A stretch of DNA of 64,000 nucleotides from contig BNHL01000001.1 of NCBI GenBank assembly GCA_015472025.1, positions 4,948,001 to 5,012,000 on the forward strand, read 5' to 3'. The position numbers were made by a program, and so were the translations under genes. The notes beneath the pieces were generated by a model. It was not told where the DNA came from. It made no database searches and saw only the letters and a list, made by a program, of their open reading frames with translations. The DNA comes from Cytophagales bacterium WSM2-2 (GTDB lineage Bacteria > Bacteroidota > Bacteroidia > Cytophagales > Cyclobacteriaceae). Of the stretch, positions 54,147-63,644 are shown one piece after another (position 1 is the first letter of the stretch; each line of letters begins with the position of its first letter).

Positions 54147-55202
54147 TTAAGAGATTCCTAAAATTTTACGGTTGAGCTTCGGATCTTTTCCTGCGGAAGC
54201 AAAATCATCAAACGCCTTTTCGGTTACTTTAATAATGTACTCCTTGATTCGCTCGGCTCCCTCCTTGGCACCTTGCTCCGGATGCTTAATGCAACACTCC
54301 CATTCCAATACTGCCCAGCCTTCAAAATCGTATTGAGCGAGTTTCGAAAAAATAGATTTGAAATCGACTTGTCCGTCACCTACAGAACGGAAGCGCCCGG
54401 GCCTGTTGATCCAGTCTTGATAACCTCCATAAACCCCGCTCTTTCCTGATGGATTAAACTCCGCATCTTTTACGTGGAACATTTTAATGAACTCATGATA
54501 AAAGTCGATGTACTGTAAGTAATCCAGTTGCTGTAAAACAAAATGACTTGGATCATAAAGGATATTCGCTCTCGAATGTTTTCCGGTCGCTTCCCAGAAG
54601 CGTTCGAAGGTGATGCCATCGTGAAGGTCTTCGCCCGGGTGAATCTCATAACAAACATCCACTCCTGCTTTGTCAAATGCATTTAAAATCGGAAGCCATC
54701 GTTTAGCCAGCTCTTTGAAACCGTCTTCAACCAAACCTGCAGGTCGTTGTGGCCAGGGATAGACTGTGTGCCACATCAGTGCTCCTGAAAAAGTTGCGTG
54801 TGCATTTAGTCCCAGGTTTTTACTTGCTTTTGCGGCTAGCTTTAATTGTTCAATTGCCCAAGCCGTCCGTTCCTTAGGTTTGCCATGAACTGATTTTGGA
54901 GCAAAGCCATCAAACATCACGTCATAAGCGGGATTCACAGCAACAAGCTGACCTTGCAAATGGGTTGACAATTCAGTGATCTGTAATCCGCATGACTCTA
55001 CCGTCTCTCTTAACTCATCCGTATAGTCTTTGCTTTCAGCAGCCAGTTTCAAATCGATAACGCGTGCATCCCAGGTTGGAATTTGCACGCCAACAAAACC
55101 GAGCGATGATGCCCACTTACAAATTGATTTTAAGTTATTGAACGGAGGTTCATCACTTAAGAACTGAGCAAGAAAAATCGCAGGGCCTTTGATGTTCTTC
55201 AT
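54147..55202 (-). CDS. Xylose-isomerase-like TIM-barrel protein (sugar phosphate isomerase/epimerase family)
   Basis: The 351-residue product from the ATG at 55202 (a GTG at 55208 is an alternative) has the AP endonuclease 2/xylose isomerase-like TIM barrel. Metal ligands of the family fit CYEIHPGE, YDPSHF, FHVKDAEF and EWECC. Proteins of this kind, together with small cytochromes c and oxidoreductases, occur in Bacteroidota clusters for oxidising sugars to keto-sugars. Here only the cytochrome lipoprotein follows. Specific sugar substrate not known. Confidence 0.88.
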   Translation of the reverse strand: MKNIKGPAIFLAQFLSDEPPFNNLKSICKWASSLGFVGVQIPTWDARVIDLKLAAESKDYTDELRETVESCGLQITELSTHLQGQLVAVNPAYDVMFDGFAPKSVHGKPKERTAWAIEQLKLAAKASKNLGLNAHATFSGALMWHTVYPWPQRPAGLVEDGFKELAKRWLPILNAFDKAGVDVCYEIHPGEDLHDGITFERFWEATGKHSRANILYDPSHFVLQQLDYLQYIDFYHEFIKMFHVKDAEFNPSGKSGVYGGYQDWINRPGRFRSVGDGQVDFKSIFSKLAQYDFEGWAVLEWECCIKHPEQGAKEGAERIKEYIIKVTEKAFDDFASAGKDPKLNRKILGIS

Positions 55203-55312
55203 TGCCACAAATTACACCAAAAGAGTGACCTACAAAAAAAGAATTTTGCGAATACGCGTGATGTGATTTGATTCTTTTTAACTCCAATTATTCACTTTAA
55301 GAAAAAGACTTG

Positions 55313-55834
55313 TCAGCGCCCAAAATCATCTTGTACTCTGACGATATCATTTTCATCCGAAGGGTTGTTAGCATCAGTATGTCTCCATATTTCAGCGATC
55401 ACGCCCCAGCCTCCGGGTAAACCCAGAAGTCTGTGTCGTTGTCCTTGTGTCAATTGAATGATCTCTTCCAGTGCAAGTTCCCTCCGTGGGCCTTCAACAT
55501 CAGTATCGCTAGTCACCACACCGGCAACACCCGCTATCAGTTTCCAAATCTCGGCTCTGCGATGATGATATTGCCACGAAAGGCGCTGCGATGGCGCCAC
55601 CACTAAAATCTTGGGACTGAGCTTCCCGGCAATTTTCAAGTCAGAAGCTTTAAGATGCGGAAAGTAAAGTTTTATAAAATGATCGGCCTGCGATTCGTCT
55701 AAAACAAAGAAACCTCCCCACGGTCGTGAAAAGTCGCGTGAAGCAACGTTTAACTTAATTTCTTTCAAATAATCTTCAATGGATTTCATTACATCCTCCT
55801 TCGAGGACGTTGCTACTGTGTTCACTTTTATCAT
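55313..55834 (-). CDS. Cupin-fold protein (mannose-6-phosphate isomerase-like)
   Basis: The 173-residue protein has a cupin core (SPKILVVAPSQRLSWQYHHRRAEIWKLIAG, then a second histidine-containing strand around RHRLLGLP). It resembles the type II mannose-6-phosphate isomerase/phosphoheptose isomerase cupins of Bacteroidota. The usual metal ligands His-x-His and Glu are compatible with QYHHRRAE. It lies 11 bases upstream of the start-distal end of the TolB-like gene and 110 bases from the TIM-barrel gene, on the same strand. Enzymatic role is tentative. Confidence 0.8.
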   Translation of the reverse strand: MIKVNTVATSSKEDVMKSIEDYLKEIKLNVASRDFSRPWGGFFVLDESQADHFIKLYFPHLKASDLKIAGKLSPKILVVAPSQRLSWQYHHRRAEIWKLIAGVAGVVTSDTDVEGPRRELALEEIIQLTQGQRHRLLGLPGGWGVIAEIWRHTDANNPSDENDIVRVQDDFGR

Positions 55835-55845
55835 ACGAGTTTAAC

Positions 55846-56934
55846 TTAATCTATCCAGTCAGCCACGAACAAATTTGTATTGCGCGTGCCACCGTTGTTT
55901 CGATTTGATGAGAAAATAATCTTCTTTCCGTCCGGTGAAAACATCGGAAAAGAATCGAAGGCTTTATCAAAGGTAATTTGCTCCAATCCTGTTCCATCTT
56001 CATTGATCATAAACAGGTTGAATTCAAATCCTCGTTTGCCTTTATGGTTAGAGCTGAAGATAATTTTCTTTCCTGACGGATGATAGAATGGTGCCCAGTT
56101 TGCTTTGCCAAGATTGGTTAGCTGTTTCAAATCTGTTCCATCCACATTGCAAGTGAATATCTCCATTGCCGTTGGAGCCACCAATCCTTGCTTGAGGTAA
56201 TCCTGATATTCTTTTTTCTCAGCTTCTGTTTTAAAACGGGATGCCCTGAAAACAATCTTTTTTCCATCCAGTGAAAAGAAAGCTCCGCCATCATAACCAA
56301 GTTCGTTGGTAATCTGTTTTACATTCTTTCCATTGATATCCATCACATACAAATCAAGGTCACCGTTGCGCGTGGAGGTGAAAACAATTTTATCACGTTT
56401 CGGAGAAATAGTAGCTTCAGCATCGTATCCCGAAGTTTCTGTCAGGCGCTTCTTTACATTTCCTTTAAGGTCTGCTACGAAAATATCGTAACTGTCATAG
56501 ATTGGCCACAGGTATTTTCCTCCAGGTGTGCGCTCCACATCTTTTGGGCAGTCCTTCCCTCCTAAATGCGTTGAGGCATAAAGAATTGATTTCCCGTCAG
56601 GCATAAAAAAAGAACAAGTGGTTCTCCCCATACCCGTACTAATCAACTGTGGCTTGCCTCCTTTGCTCAAATCCGTTCCTTCCAGCGGCATATAGAATAT
56701 CTGGTCACAACTTAATCCCCAGTCTTTGTTATTAGACTGAAACGTAATGTTCTTTCCATCGAAGCTCCAGTAAGCTTCGGCATTGTCGGCACCGAAAGTG
56801 AGCTGTCTTACATTTTTAAAGTGTTTCTCGCGTGCGTAATGGATTGAATCCGCTGCAACAATGGCTGACTGCTTAGTCGATTGAAATGAGATCAAAAACG
56901 GAGCGAATAATAAAACAAGAACTGCTTTTTTCAT
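55846..56934 (-). CDS. TolB-like WD40/PD40 beta-propeller protein
   Basis: The ATG at 56934 gives 362 residues with a signal peptide (about 1-20, MKKAVLVLLFAPFLISFQS). A six-bladed propeller of PD40 repeats follows (SPDGKKIIFSSNR, SLDGKKIVFRAS, HPSGKKIIFSSN and similar). The longer frame to 57048 would overlap the acyl-CoA ligase gene and lacks a signal. TolB-type propellers act in envelope protein networks. It lies 22 bases after the acyl-CoA synthetase gene on the same strand and precedes the cupin by 11 bases. Confidence 0.92.
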   Translation of the reverse strand: MKKAVLVLLFAPFLISFQSTKQSAIVAADSIHYAREKHFKNVRQLTFGADNAEAYWSFDGKNITFQSNNKDWGLSCDQIFYMPLEGTDLSKGGKPQLISTGMGRTTCSFFMPDGKSILYASTHLGGKDCPKDVERTPGGKYLWPIYDSYDIFVADLKGNVKKRLTETSGYDAEATISPKRDKIVFTSTRNGDLDLYVMDINGKNVKQITNELGYDGGAFFSLDGKKIVFRASRFKTEAEKKEYQDYLKQGLVAPTAMEIFTCNVDGTDLKQLTNLGKANWAPFYHPSGKKIIFSSNHKGKRGFEFNLFMINEDGTGLEQITFDKAFDSFPMFSPDGKKIIFSSNRNNGGTRNTNLFVADWID

Positions 56935-56956
56935 TGATGATAAATAAAACTTGATT

Positions 56957-58642
56957 TTAAACTTTAGCAACTTTTGCTTCTTCTTCTTTGAGCACTCTGC
57001 GCAAAATCTTTCCAACGTTGTTTTTGGGAAGCTCTGTCCGAAAGACAAAATGCCTCGGTACTTTGTAGTTGGTCAAATTCTCGTGGCAGAATTTACGAAG
57101 CTCATCTTCTGACAAACTTTGATCACGCTTCACGATAAATGCCTTAATAGCCTCTCCGGATTTTTCGTCTGGAACGCCAATGGCCGCAACCTCCAAAACC
57201 TTAGGATGTGATGCAATTACGTTTTCGATTTCATTAGGGAAAACATTGAATCCCGATACCTTGATCATGTCCTTCTTCCGATCGACAATCTTAAAGTAAC
57301 CGTCTTCGTCCATAAAACCGATGTCCCCAGTGCGAAACCAATCTTTATCGAAGAAAACACCCTCGTTGTCCTTGTTCCAGTAGCCGCGCATTACCTGCGG
57401 ACCGCGGGCACAAATTTCACCAGTTTCACCCTGGCCTAATTGTTTTCCGTTGTCATCAAAAATAGCGACTTCGGTACTTGGCATTGGTAGTCCAATGGTT
57501 CCGCGCTTATGTTTTCCATCCAACGGGTTACAACACAATACAGGCGAAGTTTCGCTCAACCCATAGCCTTCCACCAAGGGACTTTTCGTCACTTCATACC
57601 ACTTGATAGCAACAGCATCTTGTACGGCCATTCCACCACCTACAGCACCTTTTAGGTGAGAGAAGTCAAGTGTTTTAAATACCGGGTGATTCAGCATTCC
57701 ATTGAATAACGTATTCACTCCCAGGATAACAGAGAATTTATACTTCTTCAGATCCTTCATAAACCCGTTCATGTCGCGCGGATTGGTAATCAGCACATTT
57801 TTCAATCCACTGTAATACATCAACGTCAGGTTTACAGACAACGCAAAGATGTGATACATCGGAATAGCCGTGATCACAATTTCTTGCTCTGAAGTCTCGG
57901 TCAGTAGCGGACCAAACCAATACCTGATCATCGCGTTATGCGAAATCAAATTGCGATGCGAAAGTTGCGCCCCCTTGGAAATGCCTGTTGTGCCTCCGGT
58001 GTACTGCAGCACCGCTAAATCTTCACGATCAATTTTCGGTTTGTCCAGTTTAAGGCTTGCCCCCTTTTTCATAGCGCTCTTAAAAGCATGAGCGTGGGGC
58101 AAGTGATAAGCTGGCACTAATCTCTTAATGTACTTGACAACAAAATTGACAAGCCACCCTTTAAACCCGCCCAGAAGATCGCCCATGTCTGTAATAATGT
58201 AATGCCTGGCTGGAATTTTATCGGCAATGGCTTCAAGGTTATGAGCAAAATTGGATACAATCACTAATGCGGAAATGTCTGCATCTTTAAACTGATGTTC
58301 CATCTCACGGGCCGTGTACAACGGGTTAGTGTTCACCACTATAAGTCCTGCTTTTAAGGCCCCCATAAACGCAACAGGAAACTGAAGCAGGTTAGGCATT
58401 TGTATTGCAATACGCTCCCCTTTTTTCAAGCCCAGATCTTTTTGCAGGTAGGCAGCGAAATCAGTTGATAATTTTTCAACCTCGCGATAGGTCAAACTGC
58501 CGCCCAGGTTTTCATAGGCGACAAGGTCTCCATATTTCTTAGAAGATGCTTCGTACAAATCAACCAGCGATTCAAACTCAAGGCTGCTGATCTCGTGGGG
58601 AATGCCTTTGGGATACTTTTTAAACCAGGGGAAATCTTTCAT
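56957..58642 (-). CDS. Long-chain fatty acid-CoA ligase
   Basis: The 561-residue AMP-forming acyl-CoA synthetase activates fatty acids to acyl-CoA through an acyl-adenylate. The AMP-binding loop is YTGGTTGISKGA (near 218). The adenylate-binding YGLSETSPVL is near 355. The hinge and catalytic regions GDIGFMDEDGYFKIVDRKKDMIKVSGFNVFPNEIEN lie near 440-475. A lysine near the C-terminus (KNNVGKILRR) is the catalytic Lys of the family. It resembles FadD; the chain-length range is not determinable. It is the first gene of the minus-strand group 55313-58642. Confidence 0.94.
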   Translation of the reverse strand: MKDFPWFKKYPKGIPHEISSLEFESLVDLYEASSKKYGDLVAYENLGGSLTYREVEKLSTDFAAYLQKDLGLKKGERIAIQMPNLLQFPVAFMGALKAGLIVVNTNPLYTAREMEHQFKDADISALVIVSNFAHNLEAIADKIPARHYIITDMGDLLGGFKGWLVNFVVKYIKRLVPAYHLPHAHAFKSAMKKGASLKLDKPKIDREDLAVLQYTGGTTGISKGAQLSHRNLISHNAMIRYWFGPLLTETSEQEIVITAIPMYHIFALSVNLTLMYYSGLKNVLITNPRDMNGFMKDLKKYKFSVILGVNTLFNGMLNHPVFKTLDFSHLKGAVGGGMAVQDAVAIKWYEVTKSPLVEGYGLSETSPVLCCNPLDGKHKRGTIGLPMPSTEVAIFDDNGKQLGQGETGEICARGPQVMRGYWNKDNEGVFFDKDWFRTGDIGFMDEDGYFKIVDRKKDMIKVSGFNVFPNEIENVIASHPKVLEVAAIGVPDEKSGEAIKAFIVKRDQSLSEDELRKFCHENLTNYKVPRHFVFRTELPKNNVGKILRRVLKEEEAKVAKV

Positions 58643-58839
58643 TCTAAACTCAAATCAAAATTCAAATAGGGAAAAAAATCAGGTATTAGCAATTAGCGCA
58701 AGTTCTTGCCGTTAGTCACAAAAGCCCTCCCGTTAGTTCCGATTTGACTCGCAAATACGGCTAAATCTTTGGCTACAACTGACTTTACCCAAACAAATAA
58801 AATTAGCACTAAGTGAACCTTAAAGATGGGAATTTGTTG

Positions 58840-58847
58840 TAATTTTG
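58840..58847 (+). promoter_or_regulatory. Candidate -7 box (TAATTTTG) for the suf operon
   Basis: An exact TAnnTTTG match lies 32 bases before the sufB ATG. It is the only such match in the 237-base gap between fadD-like and sufB; a -33 TTG is not evident. No IscR-like or Fur operator is obvious to me. Confidence 0.5.
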
Positions 58848-58879
58848 AGGGTTTTATTTAAAATTAGTCTAATTAGGTT

Positions 58880-60325
58880 ATGACCAAGGACAATCAGGTA
58901 CTTGAAGAGTTGACCTCGAAGGAATACGAGCACGGCTGGACTGTGAACCTCGAGGCCGACGAATCTCCCAAAGGTCTTAATGAAGATATTGTCCGATTTA
59001 TCTCTGCCAAAAAGCAAGAGCCTGAATGGTTGTTGGAGTGGAGATTAAAAGCGTTTCGTCATTGGCAAAAAATGACTGAGCCTAAATGGGCCAACGTAAA
59101 ATATCCAGAGATCAAATACCAGGACATCATTTACTACTCTGCTCCCAAGCAGAAAGTAAAACCGAATAGTCTTGACGAAATTGACCCGGAGCTGATCAAG
59201 ACTTTCGAGAAGCTGGGGATTTCCCTCACAGAACAAAAGCGGCTCACCGGTATTGCTGTCGATGCAGTAATCGATAGTGTTTCCGTTGCTACTACATTCA
59301 AAGACAAACTGAAAGAGCTTGGCGTGATCTTTTGCTCATTCAGCGAGGCTGTGCGCGAACACCCGGAACTCATCAAGAAATATCTCGGAAGCGTAGTTCC
59401 CATGAATGACAACTATTTTGCAGCACTCAATTCAGCCGTGTTTAGCGATGGTTCATTCTGCTACATTCCAAAAGGCGTACGCTGCCCTATGGAACTTTCA
59501 ACGTACTTCCGCATCAATGCAGCCAACACAGGGCAATTTGAACGTACCTTGATTATAGCCGAAGAAGGCTCGTATGTGAGCTACCTTGAAGGTTGCACAG
59601 CACCAATGCGTGACGAAAACCAGTTGCACGCGGCCGTGGTGGAGCTTTATGCGATGAAAGATGCCCAGATCAAGTACAGCACTGTACAAAACTGGTACCC
59701 GGGAGACAAAGAAGGCAAGGGGGGTATCTACAACTTTGTGACGAAGCGTGGTTTGTGCGCGGGAGATCATTCCAAAATTTCATGGACGCAGGTAGAAACA
59801 GGTTCGGCAATTACCTGGAAGTATCCTTCTTGCATCTTGAAGGGTGACTACTCCATGGGCGAGTTTTATTCGGTAGCTGTCACTAATAATTACCAGCAGG
59901 CCGATACCGGAACCAAGATGGTTCACATCGGAAAAAATACACGCTCACGTATTGTTTCAAAGGGAATTTCAGCTGGTAAATCACAAAATAGTTATCGTGG
60001 CCAGGTGCAAATCATGAAGCGCGCTACGAATTCGAGAAACTTCTCACAGTGTGATTCCTTGCTGATGGGTGACAAGTGTGGGGCGCACACGTTCCCCTAC
60101 ATCGATGTAGAAAACAGCTCATCGAAAGTTGAACACGAAGCAACAACATCAAAAATCGGTGAAGACCAGATTTTTTATTGCCTTCAGCGAGGCATTGATG
60201 AAGAAGCTGCGGTGGCACTCATTGTGAATGGCTATGCCAAGGAAGTCCTCAACCAACTTCCAATGGAATTTGCAGTTGAGGCGCAGAAATTACTTGCACT
60301 AACTCTCGAAGGAAGTGTAGGCTGA
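58880..60325 (+). CDS. sufB: Fe-S cluster assembly protein SufB
   Basis: SufB is the scaffold core of the SufBCD complex on which iron-sulfur clusters are built. The 481-residue protein has the family's beta-helix core ([45 protein letters not shown]). Its conserved cysteine near residue 233 (EGCTAP) fits the sulfur-entry site. Segments [28 protein letters not shown] and [13 protein letters not shown] follow. It is the first gene of the suf operon; sufC starts 37 bases later. Confidence 0.98.
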   Translation: MTKDNQVLEELTSKEYEHGWTVNLEADESPKGLNEDIVRFISAKKQEPEWLLEWRLKAFRHWQKMTEPKWANVKYPEIKYQDIIYYSAPKQKVKPNSLDEIDPELIKTFEKLGISLTEQKRLTGIAVDAVIDSVSVATTFKDKLKELGVIFCSFSEAVREHPELIKKYLGSVVPMNDNYFAALNSAVFSDGSFCYIPKGVRCPMELSTYFRINAANTGQFERTLIIAEEGSYVSYLEGCTAPMRDENQLHAAVVELYAMKDAQIKYSTVQNWYPGDKEGKGGIYNFVTKRGLCAGDHSKISWTQVETGSAITWKYPSCILKGDYSMGEFYSVAVTNNYQQADTGTKMVHIGKNTRSRIVSKGISAGKSQNSYRGQVQIMKRATNSRNFSQCDSLLMGDKCGAHTFPYIDVENSSSKVEHEATTSKIGEDQIFYCLQRGIDEEAAVALIVNGYAKEVLNQLPMEFAVEAQKLLALTLEGSVG

Positions 60326-60362
60326 TTCCATTAACGAATAACTAACAACGAACAACGATAGA

Positions 60363-61118
60363 ATGTTAACGATAAAGAATCTCAAAGCGAAAATAGAAGA
60401 CAAGCAAATCCTGAATGGGATTAATCTTCAGGTGAACGCGGGTGAGGTACATGCGATCATGGGACCGAACGGTTCTGGCAAAAGCACGCTCGCATCAGTA
60501 CTCGCCGGGCGAGAAGACTATGAAGTAACGGAAGGTGAAGTTCAGTTTTTAGGTAAAGATCTTTTAGAACTCGATCCTGATGTTCGGGCCTGCGAAGGCA
60601 TTTTCCTTGCATTCCAATATCCTGTTGAAATCCCGGGTGTGAGCACTGTCAATTTCATGAAGACAGCTCTCAATAAGGTTCGCGAGCACCGCGGGCAGCC
60701 AGCCCTGGATGCTGTGGCATTTTTACAGTTGATGAAAGAAAAGGTGAAATTGGTGGAGATCGATCAATCATTGATCAGTCGCTCACTCAATGAGGGTTTT
60801 TCCGGAGGAGAAAAGAAGCGTAACGAGATTTTCCAGATGGCCATGCTTGAGCCTAAGCTCGCCATTCTTGACGAAACCGATTCAGGCCTTGACATCGATG
60901 CACTTCGCATTGTTGCCAATGGTGTTAACAAGCTGCGCTCGAAGAATAACGCAACGATTGTAGTTACTCACTACCAGCGATTGTTGGAATACATAGTCCC
61001 TGATTTCGTTCACGTTCTTTACAAAGGGAGGATTGTAAAATCAGGTGGCAAAGAACTGGCACTTGAACTCGAGGCCAAAGGTTACGATTGGATTAAGAAC
61101 GAAATGGCGCTGGCATAA
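60363..61118 (+). CDS. sufC: Fe-S assembly ATPase SufC
   Basis: SufC is the ABC-type ATPase that drives conformational change in the SufBCD scaffold. The 251-residue protein has Walker A GPNGSGKS at 34-41, the signature FSGGEKKRNEI and Walker B LAILDETDSGLDID. These are diagnostic of SufC rather than a transporter ATPase. Its stop codon shares one base with the ATG of sufD (TAATG), so the two are translationally coupled. Confidence 0.98.
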   Translation: MLTIKNLKAKIEDKQILNGINLQVNAGEVHAIMGPNGSGKSTLASVLAGREDYEVTEGEVQFLGKDLLELDPDVRACEGIFLAFQYPVEIPGVSTVNFMKTALNKVREHRGQPALDAVAFLQLMKEKVKLVEIDQSLISRSLNEGFSGGEKKRNEIFQMAMLEPKLAILDETDSGLDIDALRIVANGVNKLRSKNNATIVVTHYQRLLEYIVPDFVHVLYKGRIVKSGGKELALELEAKGYDWIKNEMALA

Positions 61119-62407
61119 TGAGTGTAATTGCGACTGATAGTGATTTAATACAAAAAATCAGCAAGTCTTTTTCATCAAGTGATTTGCTGCGCAAAAGTGC
61201 GCTCGAGTCATTTCAGAAACTTGGATTACCCGGAAACAAATCGGAGGAGTATCGCTTCGCTCCTGTTACCCGGGCACTCGAAAAGAATTTTAATTTTGAT
61301 ATTAAGAATACCGAGGCAGGCATTTCTTCAATCGGGGAATTTCTCATTCCCAATCTAGATTCGAATCTTTTAGTGTTCATCAATGGAAAATACTCTTCGG
61401 AGTTTTCCAAAATCAAAAGCCCTGAATCTGAAGTTAAGATATCCAACCTTCAAGCTGCCCTGAATGAAAAGAAAGCGGCCGATTCTTACTTTGGTAAGTA
61501 TCTCGGCACTGACAGCGATGCATTTGTCGCGATGAATTCTGCGTTTTGGCAAGATGGTATTTTTATTCATGTCCCTGCAGGGACAAAGGTCAACAAACCT
61601 GTTTTCATACTTCATGTGAATGACGCAAGTAAAGCTCAGTCAGTTTCACATACTCGATTACTGGTGGTTTTGGAACAGGGTAGTGAGCTGACATTGATTG
61701 AGAAATCATCATCAATTGGAGTTAATCCTATATTTCACACGTTCTCCGAGGAGATTATAGTGAAAGAAAGTGCTTCCCTGGATTATGTAAAAATTCAGAA
61801 TGACGAAGGCAAACTTCACCAGGTAGCGAACTCGTTGATCCATCAATCGGGTAAGAGTAAGCTCAACACATTCACGCTTACGCTGAACGGGGCCTTAGTA
61901 AGGAACAATTTCAATATTGCGATCGATGGCGAGAATTGTGAGTCGCATTTCTATGGATTGTATTTACTGAATGAAAATACTATTGCCGACAATCATACTG
62001 TAGTGGATCACATGAAGCCAAATTCATTCAGCAATGAATTGTACAAAGGTGTAATGGATGGAAATTCGAAGGGAGTGTTCAATGGAAAAATTTACGTTCG
62101 TCCCCATGCCCAAAAAACAAACGCTTTTCAGTCGAATAGAAACATCCTTTTGACTGATTCAGCAACGATCAATACCAAACCCCAGTTGGAGATCTGGGCA
62201 GACGATGTAAAATGCTCGCACGGATGTACCACCGGCCAGTTGGACGAAGAGGCATTGTTCTATTTGCGCTCCAGGGGAATACCGCTTACAACGGCCAAGG
62301 CTATGCTGCTTTATGCTTTTGCCGCAGAAACGCTTGAGCCAATTAAAAATATTGAACTGAAAAACTATCTGGATGGTTTAATCTCTCAGCGATTAAACAA
62401 ATTCTAA
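61118..62407 (+). CDS. sufD: Fe-S assembly protein SufD
   Basis: SufD is a paralogue of SufB and partner in the scaffold complex. The 429-residue protein ends in the family segment TKPQLEIWADDVKCSHGCTTGQLDEEALFYLRSRG. Its central beta-helix (HVPAGTKVNKPVFILHV, then HTRLLVVLEQGSELTLIEKS) is clear. The KCSHGC motif holds the histidine and cysteines expected for the family. It begins inside the sufC stop codon and is followed by sufS one base later. Confidence 0.97.
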   Translation: MSVIATDSDLIQKISKSFSSSDLLRKSALESFQKLGLPGNKSEEYRFAPVTRALEKNFNFDIKNTEAGISSIGEFLIPNLDSNLLVFINGKYSSEFSKIKSPESEVKISNLQAALNEKKAADSYFGKYLGTDSDAFVAMNSAFWQDGIFIHVPAGTKVNKPVFILHVNDASKAQSVSHTRLLVVLEQGSELTLIEKSSSIGVNPIFHTFSEEIIVKESASLDYVKIQNDEGKLHQVANSLIHQSGKSKLNTFTLTLNGALVRNNFNIAIDGENCESHFYGLYLLNENTIADNHTVVDHMKPNSFSNELYKGVMDGNSKGVFNGKIYVRPHAQKTNAFQSNRNILLTDSATINTKPQLEIWADDVKCSHGCTTGQLDEEALFYLRSRGIPLTTAKAMLLYAFAAETLEPIKNIELKNYLDGLISQRLNKF

Positions 62408-62408
62408 C

Positions 62409-63644
62409 ATGAACGCCACTACGGCAATCGATATTGAAAAAATCAGGGAGCAGTTCCCTGTTCTTCACCAAAAAGTGAATGGCAAACCGTTGATTTACTT
62501 CGACAATGCTGCCACCAATCAAAAACCAAGACAAGTTATCGAGGCCCTGGTGAATTACTACCAGGGTTACAACGCTAATATTCACCGAGGCATTCATACG
62601 CTGGCTGAAAAGGCTACGAAGGCATTTGAAGAGACACGGTTAGCGATGCAGCAATTCATCAATGCCAAAAGTCACGAAGAAGTTATTTTTACACGCGGAG
62701 TGACGGAGAGTATTAATCTCGTAGCCTCTTCTTATGGCCGTGCCTTTTTGAAAGAAAATGATGAAGTGATCATCTCCGGGCTTGAGCATCACTCCAACAT
62801 CGTACCCTGGCAGATCATTTGTGAAGAAAAGAAAGCAAAGCTCCGGATTATTCCGATTACGGAGATTGGAGAAATGGATATTGATGCTTATCGCAAATTG
62901 CTTAGCCCCAAAACAAAAATCGTTGCAGTCAATCATGCCTCCAATAGTCTTGGCACAATCAACCCGGTAAAGGAAATTATCGACCTGGCACATAAGGTCG
63001 GTGCTGTTGTTCTCATCGATGGTGCACAAGCAGCAGCCCACCTGGAAATTGATGTACAAGAACTTGACTGTGATTTTTACTGTATCTCCTCTCACAAAAT
63101 GTACGGCCCAACAGGGACCGGTATTCTCTATGGCAAAAAGGACCTTCTCGAAAAAATGCCTCCTTACATGGGTGGCGGTGAGATGATCAAACAAGTAACC
63201 TTTGCTAAAACCACTTACAACGATCTTCCTTACAAGTTTGAAGCAGGTACACCCAATATTGCTGATGTTGTTGCTCTAAAAGAAGCGGTGAGTTTTATCC
63301 ATTCAATGGGCAAAGAAACCATTGCAGAATACGAAAATGAGCTTCTCACCTACGCTGTAGAAAAATTATCGGTGATTCCTTCTGTGAAATTGATTGGTAC
63401 TTCAAAAAACAAAGTTGCTGTTCAATCTTTCATAATTGAGGGTATTCATCATTTTGACATTGGTCAAATGCTTGATGCACGTGGTATAGCTGTACGTACT
63501 GGTCACCATTGCACGGAGCCGCTAATGGACAGGTTCGGCATTGAGGGAACAGTTCGCGCTTCGTTTTCGATTTACAATACGAAACAGGAAATAGACGAAT
63601 TAGTTGACGGACTGAAACGAATTGTCAATTTCATGAAACCATGA
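62409..63644 (+). CDS. sufS: Cysteine desulfurase SufS
   Basis: SufS releases sulfur from cysteine for cluster assembly using PLP. The 411-residue fold-type I enzyme has the PLP lysine in SSHKMYGPTG (Lys230). HHSNIVPWQ lies near 127-135, and the persulfide-forming cysteine is in RTGHHCTEPLM (about residue 369). Its stop overlaps the start of sufE by 4 bases (ATGA). This is the SufS group II type that needs SufE as an activator, and SufE follows directly. Confidence 0.98.
   Translation: MNATTAIDIEKIREQFPVLHQKVNGKPLIYFDNAATNQKPRQVIEALVNYYQGYNANIHRGIHTLAEKATKAFEETRLAMQQFINAKSHEEVIFTRGVTESINLVASSYGRAFLKENDEVIISGLEHHSNIVPWQIICEEKKAKLRIIPITEIGEMDIDAYRKLLSPKTKIVAVNHASNSLGTINPVKEIIDLAHKVGAVVLIDGAQAAAHLEIDVQELDCDFYCISSHKMYGPTGTGILYGKKDLLEKMPPYMGGGEMIKQVTFAKTTYNDLPYKFEAGTPNIADVVALKEAVSFIHSMGKETIAEYENELLTYAVEKLSVIPSVKLIGTSKNKVAVQSFIIEGIHHFDIGQMLDARGIAVRTGHHCTEPLMDRFGIEGTVRASFSIYNTKQEIDELVDGLKRIVNFMKP

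Noticed and set aside
62640..63194. A 184-codon minus-strand reading frame inside sufS
   Set aside because: It lies antisense across the conserved PLP-binding region of sufS; the composition is not that of an independent protein.
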